From assembly GCF_030433645.1 (NCBI RefSeq), contig NZ_JAROCG010000001.1:2728001-2792000 (forward strand): DNA of 64,000 nt, written 5' to 3'. This stretch comes from Arthrobacter burdickii (GTDB lineage Bacteria > Actinomycetota > Actinomycetes > Actinomycetales > Micrococcaceae). Every line of letters starts with the position of its first letter. Position 1 is the first letter of the stretch. Below, one piece after another: positions 8,858-19,536 of this stretch. The notes under the pieces are model-generated. The model was not told where the DNA came from, made no database searches, and was given only the letters and a program-made list of their open reading frames with translations. The position numbers and the translations under genes are program-made.

Positions 8858-11800
8858 CGGTTACCTCCAGGATCTTGGTCCACGCCTCTTCGCCGTCAGG
8901 GTCGAGGCCCTGTTCGACGGCGGTGGCGCGGGCGTCCAGTACCGCGGCGTAATCGCGCGGCAGGACCTTCGTGAATCGGGAAACGGTGTCCTCGAAGGAC
9001 TCCAGCAGGCTCTCGGCCAGGTTCGACTCCGTCTCCTCGACGTGCTGGATCAGCAGTCGACGCACGATCTCGATGTCCTCGGCGTCGAGGTCGACGAGCA
9101 GGAGCTCACCGTTCTCGAGGCTCTGCTTGTTGACGCGGGCGCGGTCGAGGTCGAGCACGAAGGCCGTGCCGCCGGACATGCCCGCGCCGAAGTTACGGCC
9201 CGTGCGTCCGAGGATCAGTGCCTGCCCACCCGTCATGTACTCGCAGCCGTGGTCGCCGATCCCCTCGGCCACCGCCGTCGCACCCGAGTTGCGGACGAGG
9301 AACCGCTCCCCTACCTGGCCGCGCAGGAACATCTCGCCGCTCGTGGCGCCGTAGCCGATGACGTTGCCGGCGATGACGTTGTGGTCCGCGCGGAAAACGT
9401 TGGAGCGGTCCGGGCGCACGATGATGCGTCCGCCGGACAGTCCCTTGCCCACGTAGTCGTTCGAGTCCCCGAGCAGGCGCAGCGTGATGCCGGCCGGCAG
9501 GAACGCGCCGAGCGACTGCCCGGCCTGGCCCGTGAGGGTGACGTCGATGGTGTTGGTCGCCAGCGTGTCGAGCCCGAAGGTCTTCGTCACCTGGTGGCCG
9601 AGCATGGTGCCCACCGAGCGGTCCGTGTTGACCACGTCGACCGAGATGCGCACCGGCGAGCGGTGCTGCAGCGCGTCCGCGCTCATCTCGATGAGCTTGT
9701 TGTCGAAGTGCTGGTCCAGCTCGTGGTTCTGCGGGAGCATGTTCCGCATCGGCTCGCCGGAATCGGACTCGTTGCCGCGCAGGATCGGGTCGAGGTCCAG
9801 GCCGTCGGCCTTCCAGTGCTCGATCGCCTCGCGGGCGTCGAGCAGCTCGCTGTGGCCGATGGCCTCCTCGAGCGTCCGGAATCCGAGCTCGGCGAGGATC
9901 TCGCGGACCTCCTCGGCGATGAACTCGAAGAAGTTGACGACGAACTCGGGCTTGCCGTTGAACCGGCTGCGCAGTTCGGGGTTCTGCGTCGCGACGCCCA
10001 CCGGGCAGGTGTCGAGGTGGCAGACGCGCATCATGATGCAGCCGGAGACCACCAGCGGCGCCGTGGCGAAACCGAACTCCTCGCCGCCCAGCAGGGCGGC
10101 GATGACGACGTCGCGCCCGGTCTTGAGCTGGCCGTCCACCTGCACGACCACGCGGTCGCGCAGACCGTTGAGCATGAGCGTCTGCTGCGTCTCGGCGAGT
10201 CCGAGCTCCCAGGGGATGCCGGCGTGCTTGAGCGAGTTCAGCGGGCTCGCGCCGGTGCCGCCGTCGTGCCCGGACACCAGGACGACGTCGGCCTTGGCCT
10301 TCGTGACGCCCGCGGCGACCGTGCCGATGCCCACCTCGGAGACGAGCTTGACGTGGACGCGCGCGCTCGGGTTCGACCGCTTGAGGTCGTAGATGAGCTG
10401 GGCGAGGTCCTCGATGGAGTAGATGTCGTGGTGCGGCGGCGGCGAGATCAGGGCGACGCCGGGCGTGGAGTGCCGCGTGCGGGCGATCCACGGGTATACC
10501 TTCTGGCTCATGAGCTGTCCGCCCTCACCGGGCTTGGCTCCCTGCGCCATCTTGATCTGGATGTCGTCCGCGTTGGTCAGGTACAGGCTCGTGACGCCGA
10601 ACCGGCCCGAGGCGACCTGCTTGATGGCGGAGCGGCGCTCCGGATCCAGCAGGCGCTCGACGTCCTCGCCACCCTCACCCGTGTTCGACTTCGCGCCGAG
10701 GCGGTTCATCGCGATGGCGAGCGTCTCGTGCGCTTCCTTGGAGATGGAGCCGTAGCTCATCGCACCCGTGGAGAAGCGCTTGACGATGGACGAGACGGGC
10801 TCGACCTCGTCGATGCTGATGGCCTCGCGGGCGTCACCGCGGAGCTTGAGCAGCCCGCGGAGCGTCATGAGGTCCCTCGACTGGTCGTCCACGCCCTGCG
10901 TGTACGCCTTGAAGATGTCGTAGCGGCGTTCACGCGTCGCGTGCTGCAGGCGGAAGACGGTCTCCGGGTTGAAGAGGTGCGGCGGACCCTCGCGGCGCCA
11001 CTGGTACTCGCCTCCGTTGTCGAGGCCGCGGTGCGGATCCTCGATGCCGTCCTGCGGGTAGGCGCTCTCGTGGCGGGCCGCGGTCTCGGCTGCGACGACG
11101 TCGAGTCCGACGCCGCCGAGCTGCGTCTGCGTGCCGTGGAAGTACTCGTCGACGAGTTCCTGCGACAGGCCCAGGGCCTCGAAGGTCTGGGCGCCGCAGT
11201 AGGAGCTGACCGTGGAGATGCCCATCTTGGACATGATCTTCAGGACGCCCTTGCCGAGGCCCTTGAGGAGGTGCGCGACGGCGGCTTCGGCCGTGACGCC
11301 GGTGATGTCGCCGTTGCGGACGAGTTCCTCACAGCTCTCCATCGCGAGGTACGGGTTCACGGCGGACGCACCGTAGCCGATCAGGACCGCGACGTGGTGG
11401 ACCTCGCGGACGTCGCCGGCTTCGACGACGAGGGAGGTCTTGGTGCGGTTGGCGCTCTTGAGCAGGTGGTGGTGCACGGCGCTGGTCAGCAGCAGGGACG
11501 GGATGGGGGCCCACTGCGCGTTCGAGTCGCGGTCGGACAGCACCACGTACTCGACCCCGCGGTTCAGCGCGCTGGACACCTGCTCGCAGATCTCCGCGAG
11601 CCGCGCCCGCAGGGCGGCCTCACCGCCGTCGTGCCGGTACAGGCCGCGCACGCGGACGGTCAGCCGGTCGCCGTCGTCCGTCTCCAGGTTGGCGATCTTC
11701 GCGAGTTCGTCGTTGTTGATGACGGGGAATTTCAGGGCGATCTGCTTGGAGCGCACCTGCCCGGTGGACAGCAGGTTGCCGTCCGGGCCGATGGTGACGC

Positions 11801-13472
11801 CCATCGAGGTGACGAGCTCCTCGCGGATGGAGTCTAGCGGCGGGTTAGTCACCTGGGCGAAGGACTGCACGAAGTAGTCGAACAGCAGCCTCGGGCGCTT
11901 CGACAGTACGGCGATCGGAGTGTCGGAGCCCATCGCACCGAGCGGCTCGGCACCGCTCTTCGCCATGGGGCCGAGCAGGATGCGCAGTTCCTCCTGCGTG
12001 TAGCCGAAGGTGCGCTGGCGACGGTTGATCGACGCCTTGGTGTGGATGACGTGCTCGCGCTCCGGGAGGTCCTCGAGCTGGATCAGGTTCTCCTTGACCC
12101 ACTCCCCCCACGGGTTGGCGGCGGCGACCTCGGCCTTGATCTCCTGGTCCTCGATGAGGCGGCCTTCCTCGGTGTCGACGAGGAACATCTTGCCGGGCGA
12201 GACACGGCCCTTGCGGACCACGCGGGACGGCTCGACGTCGAGCACGCCGACCTCCGAGGCGAGGATGACGAGGCCGTCCTCGGTGACCCAGTACCTCGCC
12301 GGGCGCAGGCCGTTGCGGTCGAGGACGGCGCCGACGAGGCGCCCGTCCGTGAAGGAGACCGCGGCGGGTCCGTCCCAGGGCTCCATCAGCATGGAGTGGT
12401 ACTGGTAGAAGGCACGCCGGGCGGGATCCATGGTGGCGTGGTTCTCCCACGCCTCCGGGATCATCATCATGATCGAGTGCGTGATCGGGCGCCCGGAGAG
12501 GGTGAGCAGTTCGGCGACCTCGTCGAAGGACGCGGAGTCCGACGCACCCGGCGTGCAGATGGGGTACAGCTCCTCCGGCGAGTCCCCGAGCAGGGGGTTC
12601 GCCAGCTGCGACTGCCGAGCGCGCATCCAGTTGCGGTTGCCCTTGACGGTGTTGATCTCACCGTTGTGTGCGATGGTCCGGAACGGCTGGGCGAGCGGCC
12701 ACGACGGGAAGGTGTTGGTGGAGAACCGTGAGTGGACGATGCCGAGGCGCGTCTTGAAGCGCTCGTCCGACAGGTCGGGGTAGAACGGCTCGAGCTGCGC
12801 CGTGGTCAGCATGCCCTTGTAGACGATGGTCTTCGAGGACAGGGAGGGGAAGTAGACGCCGTACTTGTTCTGCGCGCGCTTCCGGACCCGGAAGGCCTTC
12901 GCGTCGAGGTCGGCCGGGTCGCCGTCCGCGGGCGCCAGGAAGAGCTGGACGAAGTGCGGCATGCAGGCGCGGGCCATCGCACCCACGAGGTCGGCGACCA
13001 CGGGGACGACCCGCCAGCCGAGCACCGTCAGGCCCTCGGACTCGGCGAGGAACTCGAGGCCGGCGCGCACCGTCTCCTCCTCCTTCGCCTCGGACGGGAG
13101 GAACGCCGTTCCGACGACGTAGGAACCGGCGGGAGGGAGCGGGAAGTCGACGACGGCCCGGAAGAACTCGTCGGGGATCTGGGTCAGCAGGCCCGCGCCG
13201 TCGCCCGTGCCCTCGTCGGCGCCCACGGCTCCGCGGTGCTCGAGGTTGCGCAGGGCCGTCAGTGCGGCATCCACGATGTCGTGGCCCGGCTCGCCGCGAA
13301 GGGTCGCGATGACGGCGAGGCCGCACGCGTCCTTCTCGTTCTCCGGGTCGTACAGGCCTGTGGCCTCCGGGATGGAGGCGAACCGTGTGAAGGGCGACTC
13401 CACGGCAGGGGCCTCGGAGGGCGTCGTATCCGGTTGTGTCCCGGTCGACTTTCCTGGCGTCAAAGCAGTCAT
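8850..13472 (-). CDS. gltB: Glutamate synthase large subunit
   Basis: The 1540-residue subunit makes two glutamates from glutamine and 2-oxoglutarate. The N-terminal glutamine amidotransferase nucleophile should be Cys50 in [10 protein letters not shown], implying removal of a 49-residue presequence, which is rather long here. The central and FMN synthase domains carry [15 protein letters not shown] and the 3Fe-4S motif CHLDTCPVG. The C-terminal beta-helix domain has the repeated glycine pattern [19 protein letters not shown]. Length is typical. A GAAGGATCC stretch lies just ahead of the ATG. Confidence 0.98.
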   Translation of the reverse strand: MTALTPGKSTGTQPDTTPSEAPAVESPFTRFASIPEATGLYDPENEKDACGLAVIATLRGEPGHDIVDAALTALRNLEHRGAVGADEGTGDGAGLLTQIPDEFFRAVVDFPLPPAGSYVVGTAFLPSEAKEEETVRAGLEFLAESEGLTVLGWRVVPVVADLVGAMARACMPHFVQLFLAPADGDPADLDAKAFRVRKRAQNKYGVYFPSLSSKTIVYKGMLTTAQLEPFYPDLSDERFKTRLGIVHSRFSTNTFPSWPLAQPFRTIAHNGEINTVKGNRNWMRARQSQLANPLLGDSPEELYPICTPGASDSASFDEVAELLTLSGRPITHSIMMMIPEAWENHATMDPARRAFYQYHSMLMEPWDGPAAVSFTDGRLVGAVLDRNGLRPARYWVTEDGLVILASEVGVLDVEPSRVVRKGRVSPGKMFLVDTEEGRLIEDQEIKAEVAAANPWGEWVKENLIQLEDLPEREHVIHTKASINRRQRTFGYTQEELRILLGPMAKSGAEPLGAMGSDTPIAVLSKRPRLLFDYFVQSFAQVTNPPLDSIREELVTSMGVTIGPDGNLLSTGQVRSKQIALKFPVINNDELAKIANLETDDGDRLTVRVRGLYRHDGGEAALRARLAEICEQVSSALNRGVEYVVLSDRDSNAQWAPIPSLLLTSAVHHHLLKSANRTKTSLVVEAGDVREVHHVAVLIGYGASAVNPYLAMESCEELVRNGDITGVTAEAAVAHLLKGLGKGVLKIMSKMGISTVSSYCGAQTFEALGLSQELVDEYFHGTQTQLGGVGLDVVAAETAARHESAYPQDGIEDPHRGLDNGGEYQWRREGPPHLFNPETVFRLQHATRERRYDIFKAYTQGVDDQSRDLMTLRGLLKLRGDAREAISIDEVEPVSSIVKRFSTGAMSYGSISKEAHETLAIAMNRLGAKSNTGEGGEDVERLLDPERRSAIKQVASGRFGVTSLYLTNADDIQIKMAQGAKPGEGGQLMSQKVYPWIARTRHSTPGVALISPPPHHDIYSIEDLAQLIYDLKRSNPSARVHVKLVSEVGIGTVAAGVTKAKADVVLVSGHDGGTGASPLNSLKHAGIPWELGLAETQQTLMLNGLRDRVVVQVDGQLKTGRDVVIAALLGGEEFGFATAPLVVSGCIMMRVCHLDTCPVGVATQNPELRSRFNGKPEFVVNFFEFIAEEVREILAELGFRTLEEAIGHSELLDAREAIEHWKADGLDLDPILRGNESDSGEPMRNMLPQNHELDQHFDNKLIEMSADALQHRSPVRISVDVVNTDRSVGTMLGHQVTKTFGLDTLATNTIDVTLTGQAGQSLGAFLPAGITLRLLGDSNDYVGKGLSGGRIIVRPDRSNVFRADHNVIAGNVIGYGATSGEMFLRGQVGERFLVRNSGATAVAEGIGDHGCEYMTGGQALILGRTGRNFGAGMSGGTAFVLDLDRARVNKQSLENGELLLVDLDAEDIEIVRRLLIQHVEETESNLAESLLESFEDTVSRFTKVLPRDYAAVLDARATAVEQGLDPDGEEAWTKILEVTGG

Positions 13473-13797
13473 CGAAAGGATCCTTCCCCCATGATGGAGC
13501 GTCGGGAGGGGACAGCCTTGGCCCCGCAGGCACCGCTGTCTGGGAGCGGTTGCCGTTCTTGTATCGTGTGCCCATCGCCTGGCCGGCGCTGCCCGGCGCT
13601 ATTGGCGGGCAATGGGTGTAGTCGTCCTGCGCCGGTCGGGGGCGGTGTCGGTGCGGGCAGGAAGGTTATCCGGCCGTCGCACCAGGGTCCACAACAGTGT
13701 GGTGTCGCGTCCTTGAGGGGCGGTGGCCCGGGGACTGCTTTCGGGGGCCGAGTCCCGCGGCTCCGCTTTCGCGGGGTCCCGGAACGCGGATCGTCAC
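13473..13797. other. Intergenic region upstream of gltB
   Basis: These 325 bases separate the end of lgt from the start of gltB, both on the minus strand. They probably hold the gltBD promoter. I found no coding frame of convincing composition, no strong hairpin followed by T residues and no recognisable operator. Confidence 0.5.
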
Positions 13798-15009
13798 TCA
13801 GGAGCCGTTTGTCTCGGAAAGATTACCACGATCATTCCGCGTGCTCGGCCCTTTGTCCGCTGGGTGGGCACCTGTGGCTGAAGCGTTACGGGACCCGCGC
13901 GGGGAAGCTGCTTCGGCAGCTTCCTGCGACCCGGCGCCGCCGTTCCGCGAGGTGTCGGTCCCGGCGGATCCAGGCGTGTCCCCCGGGTCGGATCCGGCCG
14001 TCGGACCGGTCTCCGCGGAGCGGGCACCGGAGGTACCGGCCCCGGCCCCGCCGGCAGGCCCGTCGGCCGATGCGCCTGCCGATGCATCAGACGAGGCGCC
14101 CAATGCGGCGTTCGCCGATGCATCTGCCGAGGCGTCGGCCTGCGGCTCCCGGCCCGGGAGGTAGACCGACGGCGCATCGACGGGACGGCGCTTGACGGCG
14201 AGGAACACGAGGATGGCCAGGGAGACCACGAAGACCGCGATGCTCGTCCACACATTGAGCCGCTGCGTCACGCCGAAGAGCGTGACCATCTCGGCGTCGT
14301 CGATGCGGAGCGTCTCGATCCAGACGCGTCCCAGCGTGTAGTACGCGGCGTAGAGCCAGAACATGCGCCCGCCGCGGAGACGGAACTTCCGTGCCAGCAG
14401 CAGCAGGAGCGCTACTCCCGCGAGGTTCCAGAGGAGTTCGTAGAGGAAGGTCGGGTGGAAGAGCGTGCCCGGTTCCTGATCGATCGGGAAGTTGGCGTTG
14501 TCGGCATCGATTTCCAGGCCCCAGGGCAGGGTGGTCGGCGCGCCGAAGAGTTCCTGGTTGAACCAGTTCCCCAGCCGGCCGACGGCCTGTGCGAGCAGGA
14601 CGCCCGGAGCCCCGGCGTCGGCGAAGGCCGAGAGCTTCACTCCGGCCCGTCGTGCACCGATCCACGCTCCGACGGCGCCGAGGGCGATGGCGCCCCAGAT
14701 ACCGAGGCCGCCCTGCCAGATCTGCGGGATCCGGGCGAGGTCGCCCTCGGGCCCGAAGTAGGCGTCGGGCGAGGAGATGACGTGGTAGAGCCGGCCGCCG
14801 ATGATGCCGAACGGGATGGCCCAGATCGCGATGTCCCACACGGCGTCAGCGGAGCCTCCGAAGGAGACGAAACGCTTCTGCGTGAGGATGAGCGCGAGGA
14901 TGATGCCGGCCAGGATGCACAGCGCGTAGGCGTGGATGGTGACCGGGCCGAGGCTGAAGCTCGCCCACCCGGCGGGCGGGCTCGGGATCGACGCAGCGAG
15001 GCCGATCAC
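13798..15009 (-). CDS. lgt: Prolipoprotein diacylglyceryl transferase with long C-terminal tail
   Basis: The 403-residue membrane enzyme transfers diacylglycerol from phosphatidylglycerol to the lipobox cysteine of prolipoproteins. The family signature GRLGNWFNQELFG lies near residues 144-156, and the conserved GGRLYH near 71-76 includes the expected arginine and histidine. Hydrophobic segments are spaced as in the family up to about residue 275. The last 110 or so residues are a hydrophilic Ala/Ser/Asp/Gly tail with degenerate ADAS/GAS repeats, probably cytoplasmic and disordered; long tails are known in actinobacterial Lgt. The GTG start overlaps the trpA stop (GTGA). Confidence 0.95.
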   Translation of the reverse strand: MIGLAASIPSPPAGWASFSLGPVTIHAYALCILAGIILALILTQKRFVSFGGSADAVWDIAIWAIPFGIIGGRLYHVISSPDAYFGPEGDLARIPQIWQGGLGIWGAIALGAVGAWIGARRAGVKLSAFADAGAPGVLLAQAVGRLGNWFNQELFGAPTTLPWGLEIDADNANFPIDQEPGTLFHPTFLYELLWNLAGVALLLLLARKFRLRGGRMFWLYAAYYTLGRVWIETLRIDDAEMVTLFGVTQRLNVWTSIAVFVVSLAILVFLAVKRRPVDAPSVYLPGREPQADASADASANAALGASSDASAGASADGPAGGAGAGTSGARSAETGPTAGSDPGDTPGSAGTDTSRNGGAGSQEAAEAASPRGSRNASATGAHPADKGPSTRNDRGNLSETNGS

Positions 15010-15902
15010 GAGGATGCCTTGGGCGTCCCGGTGCTCAGTTCGCGCGTGAGTTCGGCGACTGCTGCCACTCCGCCGTCGCGCAGCGCGGCCACGAGGGCCG
15101 TGCCGACGATGACGCCGTCGGCGTAGGCGCCGATCTCACGGACCTGCGCCGACGAGGAGACACCGAGGCCGACGCACACCCGTTCGGCGCCGGCACCGTG
15201 GGCGGCATCGACCACCGCGCTGGCCGCGGCCCCGACGGAGGACCGGGCACCGGTCACACCCATGACGGACACGGCATAGACGAATCCCCGGCTCGCGTCG
15301 ACGGTGTTCTGCATGCGCTGGGGCGACGTGGAGGGCGCCACGAGGAAGACGCGGTCCAGGCCCAGCTCCTCGGAGGCCTCGAGCCACTCGGCGGCCTCGT
15401 CGGGGATCAGGTCGGGCGTGATCAGCCCGGCTCCGCCCGCCGCCTTCAGGCGCTCGGCGAAGTTCCGCACGCCCATCCGCATGACCGGGTTCCAGTAGGT
15501 CATGACGAGGACGGCCGCATCGGTGCTGCGGGTGATCCCCTCGACGACGTCGAAGATCTGCGGGACGGTGAAGCCGTTGGCCAGCGCCTCGACCGTCGCC
15601 TCCTGGATGACCTGGCCGTCCATGACGGGGTCGGAGTAGGGGATGCCGATCTCGATGAGGTCCATCCCGTTCTCCGCCATGGCGATGCCGGCGTCGATGG
15701 TGGCCTGGACGTTGGGGAAGCCCGCCGGCAGGTAGCCGATCAGCGCGGCGCGTCCCTCGCTCCGTGCCTTCTCGATCGCGGCGGCCGCCTTCGAACCGTC
15801 CGCGATGGTCCCGGCGTGCCGGCCGACGGGAGCGTCGGCGGGGTGGTCGGCGGTGCGGTCGCTCGTGCGGACGGTCGGGCGGTCCGTGGAATGCCTGGTC
15901 AC
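15006..15902 (-). CDS. trpA: Tryptophan synthase alpha chain
   Basis: The 298-residue TIM barrel cleaves indole-3-glycerol phosphate to indole and glyceraldehyde 3-phosphate. The catalytic glutamate is in [12 protein letters not shown] and the catalytic aspartate in the same signature. The phosphate-binding loop region includes [10 protein letters not shown]. About 35 residues precede the usual family start, so a downstream start is possible, but the GTG overlapping the trpB stop by the GTGA arrangement supports the long form. It lies between trpB and lgt. Confidence 0.97.
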   Translation of the reverse strand: MTRHSTDRPTVRTSDRTADHPADAPVGRHAGTIADGSKAAAAIEKARSEGRAALIGYLPAGFPNVQATIDAGIAMAENGMDLIEIGIPYSDPVMDGQVIQEATVEALANGFTVPQIFDVVEGITRSTDAAVLVMTYWNPVMRMGVRNFAERLKAAGGAGLITPDLIPDEAAEWLEASEELGLDRVFLVAPSTSPQRMQNTVDASRGFVYAVSVMGVTGARSSVGAAASAVVDAAHGAGAERVCVGLGVSSSAQVREIGAYADGVIVGTALVAALRDGGVAAVAELTRELSTGTPKASS

Positions 15903-17263
15903 AGCTGTTCACCCTCCTGGGCGATTTCCTGCTCGGCACTGTCGTCCGGAAGCAGATCGAAGTAGCCCGCGGCGGTTGCCACGTCCTTGTCGCCGCGGCC
16001 GGAGAGGTTCACGATGAGGACCCTGTCCGACGCCTGCTCCCCCGGCCCGAGATCGGCGGCGAGGCGCCGGCCGACCTTCATGGCCCCGGCGAGGGCGTGT
16101 GCTGTCTCGATGGCGGGGATGATGCCCTCGGTCCGGCTGAGCAGCTTGAACGCCTCCATGGCCTCCGCATCGGTGATGGGCTCGTAGTTCGCCCGTCCGA
16201 TGTCGGCGAGGTAAGCGTGCTCGGGCCCGACGCCCGGGTAGTCCAGCCCTGCGGAGATCGAGTGCGATTCCATCGTCTGCCCGTCCTCGTCCTGCATGAG
16301 GTAGGAGCGGGCTCCGTGCAGCACGCCGGGCCGGCCGAGCGTGATGGTCGCCGCGTGGCGGCCGGTCTCGACGCCGTCACCCCCGGCCTCGAAGCCGTAC
16401 AGGGCGACCTCGCGGTCGTCGAGGAAACCGTGGAAGATCCCGATGGCGTTGGAGCCGCCACCGACGCAGGCGCACACGGCGTCGGGGAGCTTTCCGGTCT
16501 GCTCGATGATCTGTGAGCGCGCCTCCTCACCGATGACCTCGTGGAAGTACCGCACCATGGCCGGGAAGGGGTGCGCGCCGGCAGCCGTTCCGAGGAGGTA
16601 GTGCGTGGTCTCGACGTTGGCCACCCAGTCGCGCAGGGCGTCGTTGATGGCGTCCTTGAGGGTCTGCGAACCGTTGGTGACGGGGATGACCGTCGCACCG
16701 AGCAGCTGCATGCGTGCGACGTTGAGGGCCTGCCGGCGCGTGTCCTCGGCGCCCATGTACACCACGCACTCGAGGCCGAGCAGCGCGGCCGCCGTGGCGC
16801 TCGCGACGCCGTGCTGTCCGGCACCCGTCTCGGCGATGACGCGCGTCTTGCCCATGCGCTTGGCCAGGAGGGCCTGGCCGAGCACGTTGTTGATCTTGTG
16901 GGAGCCGGTGTGGTTGAGGTCCTCGCGCTTGAGGAAGACGCGCACGCCGCCACAGTGCTCGGCGAAACGCTGGGCCTCCGTCAGGAGGGACGGCCGGCCG
17001 GCATAGTTCTTGTTCAGGTCGGCGACCTGCGCCGTGAAGTCGGGGTCCGCCTTGGCCTTATCGAACGTGTCCTGCAGTTCGTCGAGCGCGGCGATCAGCG
17101 ACTCCGGCATCCATCGTCCGCCGTAGGAACCGAAGTAGGGACCGGGGGCGTGGCGCAGGCTCTGGTCGTGGCTGAGGAATGCCTCGGCCGTTCCGGCGTC
17201 GATGGTGTCCGCTGCTCCGGCCTCGGCGCCGTCGCGGCCCGTGCCCTGGTGCGTATCGGTCAT
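15899..17263 (-). CDS. trpB: Tryptophan synthase beta chain
   Basis: The 454-residue PLP enzyme condenses indole with serine. The Schiff-base lysine is Lys123 in [11 protein letters not shown], the catalytic glutamate is in ETGAGQHG, and the phosphate loop is GGGSNAIG. The N-terminus carries about 35 extra residues rich in Ala, Asp and Gly. It overlaps trpA by four bases. The 128-base gap from trpC holds a hairpin. Confidence 0.97.
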   Translation of the reverse strand: MTDTHQGTGRDGAEAGAADTIDAGTAEAFLSHDQSLRHAPGPYFGSYGGRWMPESLIAALDELQDTFDKAKADPDFTAQVADLNKNYAGRPSLLTEAQRFAEHCGGVRVFLKREDLNHTGSHKINNVLGQALLAKRMGKTRVIAETGAGQHGVASATAAALLGLECVVYMGAEDTRRQALNVARMQLLGATVIPVTNGSQTLKDAINDALRDWVANVETTHYLLGTAAGAHPFPAMVRYFHEVIGEEARSQIIEQTGKLPDAVCACVGGGSNAIGIFHGFLDDREVALYGFEAGGDGVETGRHAATITLGRPGVLHGARSYLMQDEDGQTMESHSISAGLDYPGVGPEHAYLADIGRANYEPITDAEAMEAFKLLSRTEGIIPAIETAHALAGAMKVGRRLAADLGPGEQASDRVLIVNLSGRGDKDVATAAGYFDLLPDDSAEQEIAQEGEQL

Positions 17264-17320
17264 GACTTCAGCGTTCCTGTCCTGTTGGTGCTGACCCGGG
17301 CGGTAGTTCCTCCGGGTGGT

Positions 17321-17340
17321 GAACCGGTGATGACCGGTTC
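17321..17340 (-). promoter_or_regulatory. Hairpin in the trpC-trpB gap
   Basis: GAACCGGT and its exact complement ACCGGTTC flank a 4-base loop, making an 8-bp stem in the mRNA between trpC and trpB. No T tract follows on the minus strand, so it is not a simple terminator. It may be a processing or stability element that sets the trpC to trpB ratio, which is inference. Confidence 0.5.
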
Positions 17341-17391
17341 GTTTCCTGCTGTCCTGGGCCGCGCCCCGCGCCGCAGCAGGTTCGAACGGTG

Positions 17392-18219
17392 TCAGCTGCG
17401 CGCTGCCGCTCCTCTGCTGCTCCAGGCGGTGCGACCAGCCCGACGGAATTCGTCGATGGTCGCCGACGGGTCCTGGTGGCGGACGAGTGCTTCCCCGACC
17501 AGGACGGCGTGGGCGCCGCTGGCTGCGTAGTCGGCGACGTCGGCGGCGTCCCGCACACCCGATTCGGCGACGACCACCGTGCCGGACGTGATGAGGTGCG
17601 CGAGTTCGGCGAAGACGCCGCGGTCGATGTCGAGGGTCTTCAGGTTGCGGACGTTGACACCGATGATGCGTGCTTCCGCCGCGACCGCGCGCCGGACCTC
17701 GTCCGCCGTGTGGGTCTCCACGATCGCGTTCATGCCGAGCTGGTGGGTGAGGGCGAGGAAGGACCTGAGGTCGTCGTCGGAGAGTGCCGCGACGATCAGG
17801 AGGACGACGTCGGCGCCGTGCGCGCGGGCCTCCCAGATCTGGTACTCGTCGACCGTGAAGTCCTTGCGGAGCACGGGGAGCCCGACGGCGGCGCGGACGG
17901 CGTCGAGGTCGGCGAGGGACCCGCCGAAGCGCCGCTCCTCGGTCAGCACCGAGATGACGGCTGCGCCGCCCTGTTCGTAGGAGGCGGCGAGGGCGGCAGG
18001 GTCGGCGATGTCGGCCAGCGCGCCCTTGGACGGGCTGCTGCGCTTGACTTCGGCGATGACGGCCAGCGAACCGCCCTCACCCGCACCGAGGCTCCGGAAG
18101 GCGTCGAGCGGAGCCGGAGCCGCGAGGGCCGTGGCCCTCACGTCCTCGAGGGGCAGGGCCCGACGGCGCTCCGCGAGGTCCTCCCGGACGCCGTCGATGA
18201 TGTCGTCGAGGACCGTCAT
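17392..18219 (-). CDS. trpC: Indole-3-glycerol-phosphate synthase
   Basis: The 275-residue TIM barrel closes the indole ring from CdRP. Family motifs are [11 protein letters not shown] (substrate-binding and catalytic lysine), [11 protein letters not shown] with the second catalytic lysine, the catalytic-region GVNVRNLKT, and VAESGV near the C-terminus. It is a monofunctional enzyme with no TrpF fusion, as usual in actinobacteria. Its start is directly next to the stop of the HGxxPAAW gene. Confidence 0.98.
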   Translation of the reverse strand: MTVLDDIIDGVREDLAERRRALPLEDVRATALAAPAPLDAFRSLGAGEGGSLAVIAEVKRSSPSKGALADIADPAALAASYEQGGAAVISVLTEERRFGGSLADLDAVRAAVGLPVLRKDFTVDEYQIWEARAHGADVVLLIVAALSDDDLRSFLALTHQLGMNAIVETHTADEVRRAVAAEARIIGVNVRNLKTLDIDRGVFAELAHLITSGTVVVAESGVRDAADVADYAASGAHAVLVGEALVRHQDPSATIDEFRRAGRTAWSSRGAAARS

Positions 18220-18525
18220 CTAGTGGCCGTTGTTCTTGAGCTTCGAGCCGCCCACGCCGTAGCCGATCTTGCGCAGGACGAAGCCGACGATCAGGCCGAC
18301 GACCATGATGCCGATACCCACCCAGAAGAGCAGCGTGCCGAAGTCGTGGTTCCCCTCGGTGCTGGCGAAGATGTAGGCGAAGGAGGAGAGCGCGGCACCG
18401 GCGAGCATGATCAGCACGCACGTCCACGCAGCGGGGCTGTTGCCGTGACCGATCGTCTCGTCGCCCATCTGGGCGTGGTTCGCGGGGGTGTTGCGGGTAG
18501 CGGCGCTACGGGTGTCGGATGCCAT
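18220..18525 (-). CDS. HGxxPAAW family membrane protein
   Basis: The 101-residue protein contains the defining motif HGNSPAAW near residues 26-33, followed by two transmembrane segments (about 34-55 and 62-82) and a basic Gly-rich tail. Proteins of this family sit in trp operons of actinobacteria, with unknown role. It lies between the Trp-associated membrane protein and trpC, and its stop abuts the trpC start. Confidence 0.9.
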   Translation of the reverse strand: MASDTRSAATRNTPANHAQMGDETIGHGNSPAAWTCVLIMLAGAALSSFAYIFASTEGNHDFGTLLFWVGIGIMVVGLIVGFVLRKIGYGVGGSKLKNNGH

Positions 18526-18645
18526 GGGAAATCTCCTTCGAACGGGTCTCGTCCCATTCTGCCATCGATGCGGCGGCCCGGCGGAACGATGACCGGCCCT
18601 TGGGAGGTGGCGGAGACCGGCATGGCCTGCGCGGGAGGGGCGGAC

Positions 18646-19536
18646 CTAGCCCGTGGGGTCGTTGCCGCGCGAGAGTTCGTCCCAGCTGTCGATCTCGTCG
18701 GCGTGGGCGCTCGTGCGGCGGGTGGACGGACGCCCGGTGCCGGGAGGAGTCACTCCGGGCGCGTCGCCCTCCGGGTCGGGGTGCGACGCCGTCGCGCCGG
18801 AACGGGCGCTCGTCGGCACGTCGGAACGGTCGCTCGTCTCGGGCTGGTCGCTCGTCCGAGCGTCGGAACGGGCGCTCGTCGGCGCACCGGAACGGTCGAA
18901 GTCCCGGGCGCCGTCGGAGTCCGGCGCACCGTCGGGCACGACGCCGGGAGGCACGTCACCGGTCGACGGGTCGGGCGCACCGGGCTGAAAGGTTCCTGCG
19001 GGCGCCTGCGGGGACCGGGAAGCACCCGCGTCGTAGCGCCTGTTCACACCCCAGGTGCGGCCGGCGAGCACCACCCACGCGGCGGCGAGGATCAGCAGGA
19101 CGCCGGCGGCCACGGCGAGCCAGGGCAGAGCGCTCGCGGTGGCCTCGGCTCCCGCGAGTCCGCTGACGCCGATGGCTGTGCCGATGGCGGGTTCGGCAGC
19201 GGCCTCGGGATCGAGGGCCACGGAGGCGCTGGACAGCACGATCCCGAGGCCGGAGAGCACGAGGATGACGGCGATGATCCAGCGGGCCAGGCGGCCCGCG
19301 ATCGAGACGGCGAGGGCGGCGGCAAGCGCGACGAGCGCGAAGGCCGTGACGGGGGTCGACGCGTCGCTGCCCGGGATGGTGAGGTCGGGCGTTTGGACGG
19401 CGTCCTGCGGCAGGCGCACCGTGAGCCAGGTCTGGGTGGTCGAGCCGAAGGCGAGCAGCGCGAGGAGGACGATCCCCATCACTACGACGCCGCGGCGCGT
19501 GAAGCGGCGCGGAACTGAAGGCTCGGAGGTGCTCAC
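18646..19536 (-). CDS. Trp biosynthesis-associated membrane protein (TIGR02234 type)
   Basis: The 296-residue protein starts at a GTG overlapping the trpE stop (GTGA). Four hydrophobic segments (about residues 18-37, 62-82, 87-107, 138-160) form the membrane part, with the family-like STTQTW after the first. The last 120 or so residues are a hydrophilic Ser/Asp/Arg/Pro tail built partly on repeats of the TSARSDARTSD kind. The family is found only in actinobacterial trp operons and its role is not known. The gene sits between trpE and the HGxxPAAW gene. Confidence 0.88.
   Translation of the reverse strand: MSTSEPSVPRRFTRRGVVVMGIVLLALLAFGSTTQTWLTVRLPQDAVQTPDLTIPGSDASTPVTAFALVALAAALAVSIAGRLARWIIAVILVLSGLGIVLSSASVALDPEAAAEPAIGTAIGVSGLAGAEATASALPWLAVAAGVLLILAAAWVVLAGRTWGVNRRYDAGASRSPQAPAGTFQPGAPDPSTGDVPPGVVPDGAPDSDGARDFDRSGAPTSARSDARTSDQPETSDRSDVPTSARSGATASHPDPEGDAPGVTPPGTGRPSTRRTSAHADEIDSWDELSRGNDPTG

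Noticed and set aside
7223..8974. A 583-codon plus-strand open frame opposite gltD
   Set aside because: It is antisense to gltD, with no recognisable domain.
8703..11837. A 1044-codon plus-strand open frame opposite gltB
   Set aside because: It is the antisense shadow of gltB, whose motifs and codon use are clear; high GC opens long frames on the other strand.
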